Positions 42,275-52,236 are shown, numbered from the stretch's first letter. The stretch: 64,000 bases of DNA from an uncultured Bacteroidales bacterium (GCA_900539915.1 UQDU01000004.1:23262-87261), one strand, 5' to 3'. Program-made: numbers and translations. Notes: generated by a model not told the origin, from the letters alone.

Positions 42275-43822
42275 ATGGACGAGAAAGACGAACGACAGGA
42301 ACTGACCGACCGTTTCCGACGCGAGATACGCGCCGGGCATGACAAGGCATTCTTCACCGAAGGCGAACTCATAGAAATCTATGACTACGCCAACGACAAT
42401 GAGGATGAATTTATCATGTTGGAAGTGCTGTATCATGCCGCCTCACACTACCCACACAGTGAGGCCCTGTCAGTCCGTCGTGCATACCATGCCTACTATG
42501 CCGGGACTGACGGAAACATCGTGCTGCGAATGATGCGTCATATACCCGATGACAATATTCTGGCCAACATACTGACGGCACGTGTGAAGGAACCGTCAGG
42601 CGCGGAGGCTGAAGCCGATTTAGACCGGATACTCGCCTCTGTGGAAAAATTTGAGGATGAGGAAATAATCCAGCTTGTGGATCTCGCCGCAGACCTCAAC
42701 TGTTATGACTGGCTCAAAGCGAACCATGAGCGCATCCTCGCCAAACTGACCTATGTGCCGACCTATCTCTACGAACTCGGCGAAGTCTTCTACGAGAAAG
42801 GCGATTATGACAGTGCCATCAGATATTTAGAGGAACTGACCAACATAGACCCCTTCAACCCGTCGTTCTGGAACCGCCTGACCGATGCAGCCGGGATGAA
42901 AGGTGACTTTGAAAAGGCGTTGCAGAGTGTGGAGTTTTCGCTCGCTGTCAAGCCCGACAGCTCTGCGGCACGCTATCTCAAGGCCCAGGCGCTATTTGCG
43001 CTCAAACGTGACCCTGACGAGATAGTGCGTCTCATAGATGACGCGGCCATCAAAGATGCGATGGAAATCGGCAACACACGTCCGCTGCAGCTGCTCGCAT
43101 CCACATACAGCTGGCTGCTCAAGCAAAACGACAAAGCCCTCGAACTGCTGTTGAAAGCCAATGACAGTTTCCCGGCTGACCGTGACATCATCAACGCTCT
43201 GATGCAGCTACAGATTGACGACATATCCCCACGCCTCGAACGCTTCCGGCAGCTCCATCCGGAGGCAGAGGGAGACGCCTGGATCAAATGGTCACGCGAC
43301 CTGGCCCAGCCCGACTCCAATTGCGGTCCGCTGATGATTGCTCAGGTGCTGGAGACATATTTCCGCCACAACCTGACTGAGGCCGGAGCCGAACAGATGT
43401 TCCTGATGCTCTATCTGACCCGTCAGTTTGACAAAGTAGTGGAATATGGCACCGCATTACGCGAGGCACTGCAAGACACTGCAACCCACGAGACCACCGA
43501 TGCTCCCCCGGCTCAAGGAGGCCGCATGACCTTTACCACCGCACTGACGCTGATTATGAGTCTGCTGAGAAACGGCAACATGTACGAAACCGTCATGGTC
43601 ATACAGGACGAGCTTAAATGGCATCCCGTGCTTGACACCGTATCGGAGGTGCTTGAGCTCCGCGGCTACCGTCAGGCACTGTTTGAGGTGCTAAAATTTA
43701 TGACCGAGCACCCCAATCCTCGCCAATCATCCATTGACAGGATGGACCCACTGCCTCCGCTGATTCCCAAGGAACAGCTTCCGGGATTCAAGCCGAAGCA
43801 CAAAGGCAAGAAAGACCAATGA
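42275..43822 (+). CDS. Tetratricopeptide-repeat protein
   Basis: 515 residues from MDEKDERQELTDRF (ATG 42275). The frame is open 171 bp further upstream but that part only translates the palindromic repeat, so I reject it. TPR-like repeats: YELGEVFYEKGDYDSAIRYLEELTNIDPFN, WNRLTDAAGMKGDFEKALQSVEFSLAVKPDS. No signal peptide, no enzyme motif. Role unknown, probably protein-protein contacts. The C-terminus is basic and proline-rich. Confidence 0.82.
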   Translation: MDEKDERQELTDRFRREIRAGHDKAFFTEGELIEIYDYANDNEDEFIMLEVLYHAASHYPHSEALSVRRAYHAYYAGTDGNIVLRMMRHIPDDNILANILTARVKEPSGAEAEADLDRILASVEKFEDEEIIQLVDLAADLNCYDWLKANHERILAKLTYVPTYLYELGEVFYEKGDYDSAIRYLEELTNIDPFNPSFWNRLTDAAGMKGDFEKALQSVEFSLAVKPDSSAARYLKAQALFALKRDPDEIVRLIDDAAIKDAMEIGNTRPLQLLASTYSWLLKQNDKALELLLKANDSFPADRDIINALMQLQIDDISPRLERFRQLHPEAEGDAWIKWSRDLAQPDSNCGPLMIAQVLETYFRHNLTEAGAEQMFLMLYLTRQFDKVVEYGTALREALQDTATHETTDAPPAQGGRMTFTTALTLIMSLLRNGNMYETVMVIQDELKWHPVLDTVSEVLELRGYRQALFEVLKFMTEHPNPRQSSIDRMDPLPPLIPKEQLPGFKPKHKGKKDQ

Positions 43823-43886
43823 ACCCTGACACGCCCATCATTTGTTTCATAATAATGAGCTACACTGCATAAGGTGACATATAGAT

Positions 43887-44525
43887 ATGGCAAGTATATT
43901 TTCAATAATGTTGAGCGGACTGCTGATAGGCATCCTTATTTCGGCTCCCATGGGGCCGATAGGAGTGCTCGTAATCCAGCGCACACTCACCAAAGGCCGC
44001 TGGCCGGGATTCTTCACGGGGCTCGGCGCAGGGCTAAGCGATATCATATACTGCCTGCTCACAGGCCTCGGGTTGTCGCTCGTCATTGACTTCATAGAGC
44101 GCAATCAGAATGTATTGCAGATTATCGGCTCGATATTCCTGATAGGCTACGCAGTGTATCTCTTCAAAGCCAATCCGTCACGCTCCCTGCGGCCGCCGTC
44201 AGAGACGGCCAACACCTATTGGCGCGACTTCTGGACCGGATTTCTGTTCACTTTCTCCAATCCGCTGATTCTGTTTTTCATCATAAGCCTCTTTGCACGC
44301 TTCAGCTTCCTGGCTCCCGAATACCGCTACTACCACTATGTGCTCGGCTATATCTCCATAGTGGCCGGAGCACTCGTGTGGTGGACCACCATCACATTCA
44401 TTGTCGACAAGGTGCGCGGACACTTCAATCTGCGCTCAATGTGGATAGTCAACCGCATCATCGGCTCGCTGATAGGCCTGATGGCCATCTTCGGACTCGT
44501 CACAGGTATAATCGCCATAGCATGA
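43887..44525 (+). CDS. LysE-family amino acid exporter
   Basis: 212 residues, six hydrophobic segments. Family marks: GILISAPMGPIGVLVIQRTLTKGRWPGFFTGLGAGLSDIIYC (about 11-52), GYAVYLFKANPS, FTFSNPLILFFIISLFARF. Exports amino acids or similar metabolites by proton exchange. Overlaps prmC by ATGA (44522-44525). Confidence 0.88.
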   Translation: MASIFSIMLSGLLIGILISAPMGPIGVLVIQRTLTKGRWPGFFTGLGAGLSDIIYCLLTGLGLSLVIDFIERNQNVLQIIGSIFLIGYAVYLFKANPSRSLRPPSETANTYWRDFWTGFLFTFSNPLILFFIISLFARFSFLAPEYRYYHYVLGYISIVAGALVWWTTITFIVDKVRGHFNLRSMWIVNRIIGSLIGLMAIFGLVTGIIAIA

Positions 44526-45373
44526 CCCTCTCATCCTGCATCAACAATGCCCGAAAACGGCTGACAGAAGCCGGATTCGCATCATCGGAAATCAGCTGGA
44601 TGATCCGCGACATATTCGCGGCCCTCAAAGGATACACGCAGGTAGACCTCATAACGCGCAGCGATGACGAAATCACTGACTGGCTCGCATCACACGTCGA
44701 CGGCATCGTCACACAGGTATGCGCCGGCACTCCCATCCAATATGCCCTGGGGCAGACAAGATGGATGGGGATGACACTGAAAGTCACACCGGCCGTGCTG
44801 ATTCCGCGTCCCGAAACCGAGCAGCTCGCCGACATGTCCATAGCCGATGCCGGCGACAGGACAGACCTCCGAGTGCTCGATATCGGTACAGGAAGCGGCT
44901 GCATTGCCATAGCCATGGCGAGAGCCTTGCGCTTTCCCGAAGTCACAGCGATGGACATATCGCCGGAGGCTCTGAATATTGCCAAGGAAAATGCCTCCAC
45001 GCTCAAGGCCAAGGTGACCTTCAAAGCAGCCGACATCCTCTCGGCAGTCCCTGTCAGAAACAGCTATGACATAATCATAAGCAATCCGCCGTATATCGCA
45101 GAGAAGGAGATGGCCGACATGAGCGCCAATGTGGTCATGCACGAACCTCACACCGCTCTGTTTGTCCCCGATGACGACCCCGTCAGATTCTACACGGCGA
45201 TAGCCCGCTATGCCGCGGCCTCCTTAAGCCCAGGCGGCTCCCTGTGGCTTGAAATCAATCCTCTCTATGCTGCCGAGACCAGTGCCACCGTAGCCGATGC
45301 CGGATTCATGTCAATAGAGCTTATACGCGACGAGAGAGGGAAGCAACGATTCATCCACGCACGACAAGCATGA
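44522..45373 (+). CDS. prmC: Peptide chain release factor N5-glutamine methyltransferase
   Basis: 283 residues from the ATG in the ATGA overlap. A helical N-terminal domain recognises the release factor. The class I methyltransferase has VLDIGTGSGCIAIAMA (about 120-135) and the NPPYI catalytic loop (about 183-187). It methylates the GGQ glutamine of RF1/RF2. The start overlaps lysE and the stop overlaps recX. Confidence 0.93.
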   Translation: MTLSSCINNARKRLTEAGFASSEISWMIRDIFAALKGYTQVDLITRSDDEITDWLASHVDGIVTQVCAGTPIQYALGQTRWMGMTLKVTPAVLIPRPETEQLADMSIADAGDRTDLRVLDIGTGSGCIAIAMARALRFPEVTAMDISPEALNIAKENASTLKAKVTFKAADILSAVPVRNSYDIIISNPPYIAEKEMADMSANVVMHEPHTALFVPDDDPVRFYTAIARYAAASLSPGGSLWLEINPLYAAETSATVADAGFMSIELIRDERGKQRFIHARQA

Positions 45374-45867
45374 GACGGCGCAATGACGAACCGATGAAAC
45401 CGGAGGTTGCACAAGCCAAACTGGAGGAGCTGTGTGCCGCATCCGAGCGTTGTTCATGGGAACTGATGACCAAACTGCACCGCTGGGGCATCAGAGGAGA
45501 GGAGGCATCGGCCATCATAGACCGCCTGACCAAAGACCGTTTCATCGATGATGAACGATTTGCGCGGGCATTCGTCACTGACAAATACCGATTCTCGCGC
45601 TGGGGACGCATCAAAATCCGTGCCGCCCTCTACGCCAAGCGCGTACCGTCATGGATGATTGACGAAGCCATGGACGAAGTAGACGACAGGGAGTATGCCG
45701 ACAATCTGCTGCAACTGCTACGAGCCAAGCGCCGTGCCCTCGGAGAAGAAGCCGCGACCTACGAAGGACGCACTAAACTATTTCGCTACGGCGCGTCACG
45801 TGGCTACGAACTGCCATTGATAGCCTCGGCAATCAAGGATGCGAAACTGTGGCGCGACGATGAGTAG
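45370..45867 (+). CDS. recX: RecX-family regulator of RecA
   Basis: 165 residues. Helical three-repeat RecX layout: RWGIRGEEASAIIDRLTKDRFIDDERFARAFVTDKYRFSRWGRIKIRAAL contains the conserved DDERFA and WG..KI.. motifs. RecX limits RecA filament activity. Overlaps prmC by 4 bp and comF by 8 bp. Confidence 0.88.
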   Translation: MRRRNDEPMKPEVAQAKLEELCAASERCSWELMTKLHRWGIRGEEASAIIDRLTKDRFIDDERFARAFVTDKYRFSRWGRIKIRAALYAKRVPSWMIDEAMDEVDDREYADNLLQLLRAKRRALGEEAATYEGRTKLFRYGASRGYELPLIASAIKDAKLWRDDE

Positions 45868-46567
45868 TCTGCTATCGGATATAATCGCCGCGGCAACCAA
45901 CCTCGCGTGGCCGCGCACCTGCGAAGTGTGCGGATGTGCATTGGTCAAGGACGAGGATGTGTTGTGTCTTAAATGCCTCATGGGGATGCCCATGGTCAAT
46001 CTCCATGGCGACGATTTCAATCTGCTGCATCAGCGTCTTGCCGGCAAGATACTCTTTGACCGCGTGGCAGCGATGTTCTGGTACTACCGCGACACCCCTT
46101 ATGCACGGCTGATACACCATGCCAAATATGACGGACGCCCACGCATAGGGGAAATATTGGCCGCCAGATACGCCCTGAAACTGAAAAACGACGGTTTTTT
46201 TGATGGCATAGACGCCATAGTGCCTATCCCTCTGTCGCCCCTGAAACTGCTTAAACGAGGATATAATCAGAGCGAAGCCATAGCCAGAGGATTGAGCCGC
46301 ATCAGCGGCATAAAGACGATACAGGGGTTAACCACATCGCATTACCGCGCCACGCAGACGCGCCGCAACGCCTACGCCCGTTGGCTCAATGCCAGAAACG
46401 GCTTCACACCTGTAGCGAAGCAGCTCCGGGGGCTGAAACACATACTGATTGTCGATGATGTACTGACCACCGGTGCAACAATATTGGCCGCAGCCGAAGC
46501 GTTGCACCGCCACGACCCGACGGTCAGGCTGTCATCATTCACATTGGCGGCATCCCATCTCAGATAA
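45860..46567 (+). CDS. comF: ComF-family phosphoribosyltransferase-like protein
   Basis: 235 residues from ATG 45860. Zinc finger CEVCGC...CLKC near the start, then a phosphoribosyltransferase fold with PIPLSPLKLLKRGYNQSEAIARGL and the PRPP loop LIVDDVLTTGATI. Members help DNA uptake or handle nucleotides. The last 8 bases overlap the tsaE stop on the other strand. Confidence 0.9.
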   Translation: MSSLLSDIIAAATNLAWPRTCEVCGCALVKDEDVLCLKCLMGMPMVNLHGDDFNLLHQRLAGKILFDRVAAMFWYYRDTPYARLIHHAKYDGRPRIGEILAARYALKLKNDGFFDGIDAIVPIPLSPLKLLKRGYNQSEAIARGLSRISGIKTIQGLTTSHYRATQTRRNAYARWLNARNGFTPVAKQLRGLKHILIVDDVLTTGATILAAAEALHRHDPTVRLSSFTLAASHLR

Positions 46568-47000
46568 CCGTAACCTGACGTGAACCGTCGTCCATCTCGC
46601 GTATGGATACAGTGGCCATATCGTCAGGCAAGAGCGACAGGGCTATGTCGGGCCACTCTATCAGGCACAGGTCACCGCTGTCAAGATAATCCTCGATGCC
46701 CATGTCATATGCCTCCTCTATATCATTGAGCCGATAGAGGTCAAAATGGTATATGGTGCGGCCGTCAGCACCTACATATTCATTCACTATGGAAAACGAG
46801 GGCGATGATGTAGCATCATCCACAGCCCCGAGAAGGCGGCTTATAGCATTGATAAGCGTGGTCTTGCCGGCACCCATATCGCCCTGGAAAGCCACCACAG
46901 TCCTTGCTCCGATAGCCTCCATGACCTTGGAAGCGGCAGCATCAAGCTCATCCAAGCCCTTGATGCTTATAGTGACAGGAGATTGTAAGGTTTCGTTCAT
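46560..47000 (-). CDS. tsaE: tRNA threonylcarbamoyladenosine biosynthesis ATPase
   Basis: 146 residues. Walker A GDMGAGKTT (about 40-48), SSPSFSIVNEY, HFDLYRL, EWPD. TsaE powers t6A formation with TsaB/TsaD/TsaC. Its start overlaps the gldE stop by 4 bp, so the two are coupled. Confidence 0.94.
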   Translation of the reverse strand: MNETLQSPVTISIKGLDELDAAASKVMEAIGARTVVAFQGDMGAGKTTLINAISRLLGAVDDATSSPSFSIVNEYVGADGRTIYHFDLYRLNDIEEAYDMGIEDYLDSGDLCLIEWPDIALSLLPDDMATVSIREMDDGSRQVTVI

Positions 47001-48349
47001 TCGGCAGTCTGTATATCCGGCATCACCTTGACGCGCACTTCGGCGATGCGGTGGTTATGGACATCGAGTATCAGGAATCGGCAACGGCCATAGACAAGCG
47101 GTTCCTTTTCCTTGGGGAAATCGCCCTTTATCGAGAGCAGCATACCTGCGAGGGTCTCATTATCAGCGGTCACCTTCTCATATTCATCTTCGTTGAGCCC
47201 GGTGATGCGGAAGAAGTCATTGAGCAGAGTCTTGCCCTCGAAGATGTATGTGTCATCGGGCAGCTTGCGGTAGGTCTTCTCTTCGGTGTCATACTCGTCA
47301 TCTATGTCGCCCACTATCTCCTCGAGCACGTCCTCCATGGTGACAAGTCCCTGCGTGCCGCCGAACTCGTCTATGACGATGGCCATATGCAGGTGACGAC
47401 GGCGGAAATCCTCCAGCAGGTCATCTATACGGCGCGACTCCGGCACGAAATACGGCTCCCTGAGCAATGATTGCCATGCGAAATCCTTCGGAGGCTCCAC
47501 ACCTATGTAAGGCAGCAGATCGCGGCTGTAGAGGACACCTTTTATGTCATCCTGCGAATCATTGACCACCGGCAGACGCGAGAAACCGCTCGAGATAACC
47601 GTCTCCATCACCTCGGCGAAATCGGCTGAAATGTCTATGTCGGTTATATCCACTCGCGGCGTCATCACCTCCGAAGCAGTAGTGTCACCGAACCGCAGGA
47701 TGCCCTCAAGCATCCTTGTATCGGAGTTTTGCACATCGGCTATCTCAAGCGCATGCGTCAGGTCATCGGTCGTAACCGTCTCCTCCTGCTTGGCCACTAC
47801 GCGCTTTACTATCCATGAGGATTTGACAAGCACTGACGAAAACGGACGGAAAAGACTTGACAGCAGGTGTATGCCGGGGGTGGCGAAACGCGCCCATCCG
47901 AGATTATTGGTATTGGCATAGAGCTTGGGCAAGATTTCACCGAAAAGCAGTATCAGGAACGTCAGTATGACAGTCTGGAGCACGAAGCTCGCCCAATCGG
48001 GCATACCCTCGAATATCGGCCCGAGAGCGTAGTTACACAGCACAACTATAGTCACATTGACCAGATTGTTGGCTATGAGTATGGTGGCAAGCAGACGTTC
48101 GGGCTGGGCAAGCAGCTTCAACACGCGCGACGACGGATTGCGGCTCTCTATTTCTTCTATCTGGGAGGGGGTTATGGAAAAATAGGCAATCTCACTGCCT
48201 GATACGAATCCAGAGATGACAAGGGCTATCAATGCACAGCAGAGAGCTATAATCTGTGGGACTCCGAACGATGCCGGGAGTGCCATTGTGACGAAATCAT
48301 TGACAAAACAGGCCACTGTATCCATGGCCGGAAGCGGGTCAAAATCCAT
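46997..48349 (-). CDS. gldE: GldE-like membrane protein (CNNM/CorC type)
   Basis: 450 residues. CNNM transmembrane domain with about four helices (ALCCALIALVISGFVSGSEIAYF, LATILIANNLVNVTIVV, FVLQTVILTFLILLFGEILPKLYA). Then a CBS pair (VMTPRVDITDI, GVLYSRDLLPYI, DEFGGTQGLVTMEDVLEEIVGDI) and a C-terminal CorC/HlyC domain. In Bacteroidetes this is GldE, tied to GldD and the T9SS; ion transport is the general family role. A -7 box TATCTTTG (48385-48378) precedes it. Confidence 0.9.
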   Translation of the reverse strand: MDFDPLPAMDTVACFVNDFVTMALPASFGVPQIIALCCALIALVISGFVSGSEIAYFSITPSQIEEIESRNPSSRVLKLLAQPERLLATILIANNLVNVTIVVLCNYALGPIFEGMPDWASFVLQTVILTFLILLFGEILPKLYANTNNLGWARFATPGIHLLSSLFRPFSSVLVKSSWIVKRVVAKQEETVTTDDLTHALEIADVQNSDTRMLEGILRFGDTTASEVMTPRVDITDIDISADFAEVMETVISSGFSRLPVVNDSQDDIKGVLYSRDLLPYIGVEPPKDFAWQSLLREPYFVPESRRIDDLLEDFRRRHLHMAIVIDEFGGTQGLVTMEDVLEEIVGDIDDEYDTEEKTYRKLPDDTYIFEGKTLLNDFFRITGLNEDEYEKVTADNETLAGMLLSIKGDFPKEKEPLVYGRCRFLILDVHNHRIAEVRVKVMPDIQTAE

Positions 48350-48705
48350 ATAGATTTTAATTGGTGATTATGAGGGGCAAAGATACTAATATTTCGCAAC
48401 AATGCCAAGCGTGACCACGGCCACTCCGCGCCATAGATGCAATACGGGCGCTCAACATATTTTAATCTCTTTTAATAGACTTGATATGAGCTATTTGCAA
48501 AGCCGGAGTGTTTGAATAATGTAACATTTCATACGCAAAGAGATAACATCCCTCGTCCTCCCTGTCTGGTAGTGATACCCGGCACGGAGGCTCTCATAAA
48601 TAAATAGTTGAAACGTGGAGAGGGGGCTGCAACGAAAGCTGCAGCCCCCTCTTTTCGATATGCAGTGCCTTACATCCGGGCGACGCCGGTCACCGAGCCG
48701 ATCAT
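48350..48705. other. Intergenic gap with one strong hairpin
   Basis: Holds the gldE -7 box and, at 48619-48655, a 12-bp perfect stem (AGAGGGGGCTGC / GCAGCCCCCTCT) followed by TTTT on the plus strand. On the minus strand this hairpin follows the DUF3298-like gene and could end it. No gene seen. Confidence 0.6.
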
Positions 48706-49560
48706 TCAGCAGCTCAGCAGCAGTTTCTTGGCCTCAGGCGTAAGCAGTTTCTCGATGACGAACGGAGCCAAAGGCACATCTATCTGTCCGAGTGAATACG
48801 GACCTATGTCATACGGATTGTAATGGAATACAATCTGACCGTCGGAGATAAACACATTGTGGCTCACAAACATCTGATCCATAAAGATACCGGCATTGCC
48901 CAGCTTGGCCGGACTGCTGACACCGAGCTGGTTAGCCAGAGCCTCCTCAATCAGCGGACGCAAGGCCGCATCGCTTCCGGGCTTGAAAAGTGCGTCAAAA
49001 GTAAGCACCTTGCCGGCAGCAAGATCATAGGTAAACGGCGTATAAGCCCAGTTGGGATGCGCACCGCCGGTAAACGAATAATTATAGATCTGATAGGTGA
49101 CAGTCTGCTCGTTGAGCTCCGTGACTTTCACTGTAGTCTCTATGTCATAGGAGTTTACCTCATCGGTCATAGCCGGGATGGAGTCTACCGCAGTAGCTTT
49201 CACGTCTGCGCCCATGCCCATAAGGTCGTTATTGTTGACATAGGCCGACATTGCCTGCTCAATATTGTAGGGCGACTTTGTGCCGAGAGCACTTATGATG
49301 GTGTCCTGAAGAGCTATGAGATCAGACTTGCCAAACTCCACAGGCCACTGCACAGTGGCTGTAAGGGTCATGTACGCCGTATCTCCTGACGCATATATCA
49401 GCTTGTAACTCTTTGAAGCCGATTTGAGCTGCTCTCTGATTTCGAAATTGGAAATCTCCTCGCCGTCAACGGCTTTAGAGCCATTGCCCGAACATGCCGC
49501 CAGCAGGGTTGTGGCAGCAAGAGCTGAAATGATTAACGAAGCGGAAACTTTCATTGCCAT
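48706..49560 (-). CDS. DUF3298-type lipoprotein
   Basis: 284 residues. Lipobox LLAAC. Domain marks typical of RsiV/DUF3298 C-domains: YSFTGGAHPNWAYTPFTYDLAAGKVLTFDALFKPG, and the C-terminal FHYNPYDIGPYSLGQIDVPL. Such domains bind peptidoglycan-like or lysozyme partners in some proteins; the role here is unknown. Monocistronic. Confidence 0.8.
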   Translation of the reverse strand: MAMKVSASLIISALAATTLLAACSGNGSKAVDGEEISNFEIREQLKSASKSYKLIYASGDTAYMTLTATVQWPVEFGKSDLIALQDTIISALGTKSPYNIEQAMSAYVNNNDLMGMGADVKATAVDSIPAMTDEVNSYDIETTVKVTELNEQTVTYQIYNYSFTGGAHPNWAYTPFTYDLAAGKVLTFDALFKPGSDAALRPLIEEALANQLGVSSPAKLGNAGIFMDQMFVSHNVFISDGQIVFHYNPYDIGPYSLGQIDVPLAPFVIEKLLTPEAKKLLLSC

Positions 49561-49793
49561 ACTAATTATAGGAATAACTATTTGTTGATATCACTGGTAC
49601 TTTAACGTTAAAACAGACAATACGTTACGTTGGTTGCATCGAGGTATAAAAAGCAAAATGCCGATAACCTAAGGCCGCTCCATGACACAGTTAGACATGG
49701 CGGAACTCGGTTAACGGCAATTATGCCTGATTGAAAAGATGTTTTAAAGCATCGACTGCGGACAGTAGCCCGTCAGCCCTCATCGGCCATTAA

Positions 49794-49949
49794 TTACTTG
49801 CTGGCGATAGAAGAGCTTACAGAGAGACGCAGACGACCCTTGGCGCGACGACGGGCAAGAACCTTGCGGCCATCGGCTGTAGCCATGCGGCTGCGGAAGC
49901 CGTGCTTGTTGACACGCTTGCGGTTTGAGGGTTGGAATGTACGTTTCAT
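49794..49949 (-). CDS. rpmH: 50S ribosomal protein L34
   Basis: 51 residues, MKRTFQPSNRKRVNKHGFR to SSIASK. Matches L34 over its full length. A -7 box TAACTTTG (50025-50018) precedes it. rnpA and dnaA, its neighbours in many bacteria, are absent. Confidence 0.97.
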   Translation of the reverse strand: MKRTFQPSNRKRVNKHGFRSRMATADGRKVLARRRAKGRLRLSVSSSIASK

Positions 49950-50191
49950 TGCCGTAATTGATTTATTGTGTTGTGTTTATGCTTTCTTTTTCGCAACGCA
50001 CAAGACGTTTTGAGGTGCAAAGTTACATTTTTTTATTTACATCCGCAACAACCCCTACCCATTACTCTAAAAAACAGTTGTCAATATTACCCAAGCCACA
50101 CACCGTCGCGACACCTCTGATGATGCAATCTCTCACCTTTTTAACCAAAAATTTTTTGGTGTTTCAAAATTCTTAAGTAATTTTGCACTGA

Positions 50192-50368
50192 AATTTAGTG
50201 AACATCTGTAAAAAACAGTTTCACAGTTTCAACGCATCAATGCAACAACTAATTGTATAGCTATTCTTCTATTCCCAAATCAATTCCAGCACAAGGACAA
50301 CAAGAAATAAGTGAATCATAGGTTAGAGATCCGTCGGCTCGTGAAGAGTAGGCGGGTTTCATTTTTTA
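50192..50368 (+). ncRNA. Candidate small RNA (about 175 nt) between rpmH and the SDR gene
   Basis: A full promoter, TTTG (50155-50158), 19 bp, TAATTTTG (50178-50185), faces right. At 50331-50356 a hairpin (CCGTCGGCTC with GAGTAGGCGGG, one mismatch and wobble pairs) is followed by TTTCATTTTTTA. No coding frame is credible. A further -7 box (TATATTTG, 50373-50380) then serves the SDR gene, so the upstream unit looks independent. The rest of the 460-bp gap holds only the rpmH promoter. Confidence 0.45.
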
Positions 50369-50410
50369 TGGCTATATTTGTTTGCCTCTAATCCCAGACC
50401 CCTTATCTTC

Positions 50411-51259
50411 ATGGCTGACAACTACCTCGAAAACAAGATGGAAGAACACCGCCGCGGCATAACACCGAAGTATCATCCGCGCAAGACCCCTACCGGACAT
50501 GCACCGGGCTCGGTGACCTACGGCATAGGCATCCGCAGGGTATTTGTCACCGGCGGCGCCTCAGGCATAGGACGTGCTATAGTCCGTGAGTTCTGCAATG
50601 CCGGATGCAGGGTGGCTTTCTGCGACATCGACCGCAAGCGCGGCTCTGCCACCGCACAATCCACGGGGGCTCGGTTCATACCCCTTGACGTGACCGACTC
50701 CGACAAGCTTGCAGCGTGTCTCGTATCGCTCATGGATGAATGGGGCGACCTGGATATAATCATCAACAATGCCGGCATCACTGATTTCAAACCCCTGACA
50801 GACACATCGGTCGATGACCTCAACCGTGTCATAGCCACCAACGCCACCCCCATTCTGGTGACTTCACGCACTTTGGCCCTACACAGGCAGAAACAACCCG
50901 AGGCCAACCCCTATGGACGCATCATCAACATCGCCAGCACCCGGGCCATGCAAAGCGAGGCCGACACTACGGCCTACAGCGCATCCAAAGGCGCCATACT
51001 CGCCATGACCCACTCGCTGATGATGTCGCTTGCTCCCCTCCGCATCACCGTCAACTGCATCTCGCCGGGATGGATAGCCACCGAAAGCTACGGCTCCCTG
51101 TCGGAAGCCGACCACGCCCAGCACCCTTCAGGCCGGGTGGGCAAGCCGGGCGACATAGCACGCATGTGCATGACGCTCGCTCTCCCCGACAATGATTTCA
51201 TCAACGGAGAAAACATCATAATTGACGGCGGCATGACCCGCAAGATGATTTACTGCTGA
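50411..51259 (+). CDS. Short-chain dehydrogenase/reductase
   Basis: 282 residues from ATG 50411. A 40-residue N-terminal extension with basic and His residues precedes the Rossmann motif TGGASGIG (47-54). NNAG and the catalytic set (Ser in NIAST, YSASKG) are present; INGENIIIDGGMT ends the domain. Oxidoreductase of unknown substrate. Its 3' end overlaps phoH by 10 bp in the opposite direction. Confidence 0.88.
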   Translation: MADNYLENKMEEHRRGITPKYHPRKTPTGHAPGSVTYGIGIRRVFVTGGASGIGRAIVREFCNAGCRVAFCDIDRKRGSATAQSTGARFIPLDVTDSDKLAACLVSLMDEWGDLDIIINNAGITDFKPLTDTSVDDLNRVIATNATPILVTSRTLALHRQKQPEANPYGRIINIASTRAMQSEADTTAYSASKGAILAMTHSLMMSLAPLRITVNCISPGWIATESYGSLSEADHAQHPSGRVGKPGDIARMCMTLALPDNDFINGENIIIDGGMTRKMIYC

Positions 51260-52236
51260 ACGGCCTCTTCGGAGGACAAGGCCTTACGCTCCTGCTCCTG
51301 TTCCTTGTCAAAATGGTCGTATGCCTCGACTATGCGCTGCACCAGAGCATGGCGCACAATATCTTTTTTGCCAAACTCCACTTTGCCGATGCCATGCACG
51401 TCGCGGAGCACCTTGAGTGCCTGTACCAAGCCCGAGGTCACCGAACGCGGAAGGTCTATCTGGGTGACATCGCCTGTAATAATCATCTTGGCGTTCATGC
51501 CCAGGCGCGTCAGAAACATCTTGATCTGATGCGTAGTGGTGTTCTGTGCCTCGTCAAGCACTATGATTGCATCATTGAGGGTGCGGCCGCGCATAAATGC
51601 CAGCGGAGCTATCTGGATTACGTTGCTCTCCATGTATTCCTTCAGTTTCACCGCCGGAATCATATCTTCCAGAGCATCGTAGAGCGGTTGCAGATACGGA
51701 TCTATCTTATCCTTCATGTCGCCCGGGAGAAAACCGAGCTTTTCGCCGGCCTCGACCGCAGGGCGGCTAAGTATTATCTTGCGTGCCTCCTTGTTTTTCA
51801 AAGCCTTCACAGCTAAGGCAATCGCCAGATATGTCTTGCCAGTACCGGCAGGACCGAGGGCAAAAGTCAGGTCGTTTTCATTAAAAGCCTCCACGAGAAG
51901 CTGCTGGTTATGGTTGCGCGGAGATATAGGCTTGCCGTTGACACCATAAATCACCACTCCGTCGCCCTTGACATCCTTTGGCTTCTCGCCACGCATGACA
52001 TCTATGATGACATCCTCTGTCAGCTTGTTGTATTTGGCGCAATAAGCCTCCAGCTCTTTGATTTTCTGCTCGAACATGGCCGTATCCTCCTCATCGCCAA
52101 GCACTCTGAGCACCGAGCCGCGGGCAGTGACCCTCAGTTTCGGGAACAGGTTGCGTATGAGCTGCATGTTGGAGTTGTTGACCCCGTAGAAACTTACCGG
52201 GTCCACATTGTCGATGATAACTATCCGTTCGATCAT
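51250..52236 (-). CDS. phoH: PhoH-family ATPase
   Basis: 328 residues. N-terminal KH-like part, then Walker A GPAGTGKTYLA (about 131-141), Walker B VLDEAQN, and ITGDVTQIDLPR. PhoH-type (PhoH-L/YbeZ) proteins are RNA-linked ATPases. Ends overlap the SDR gene. Confidence 0.92.
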   Translation of the reverse strand: MIERIVIIDNVDPVSFYGVNNSNMQLIRNLFPKLRVTARGSVLRVLGDEEDTAMFEQKIKELEAYCAKYNKLTEDVIIDVMRGEKPKDVKGDGVVIYGVNGKPISPRNHNQQLLVEAFNENDLTFALGPAGTGKTYLAIALAVKALKNKEARKIILSRPAVEAGEKLGFLPGDMKDKIDPYLQPLYDALEDMIPAVKLKEYMESNVIQIAPLAFMRGRTLNDAIIVLDEAQNTTTHQIKMFLTRLGMNAKMIITGDVTQIDLPRSVTSGLVQALKVLRDVHGIGKVEFGKKDIVRHALVQRIVEAYDHFDKEQEQERKALSSEEAVQQ

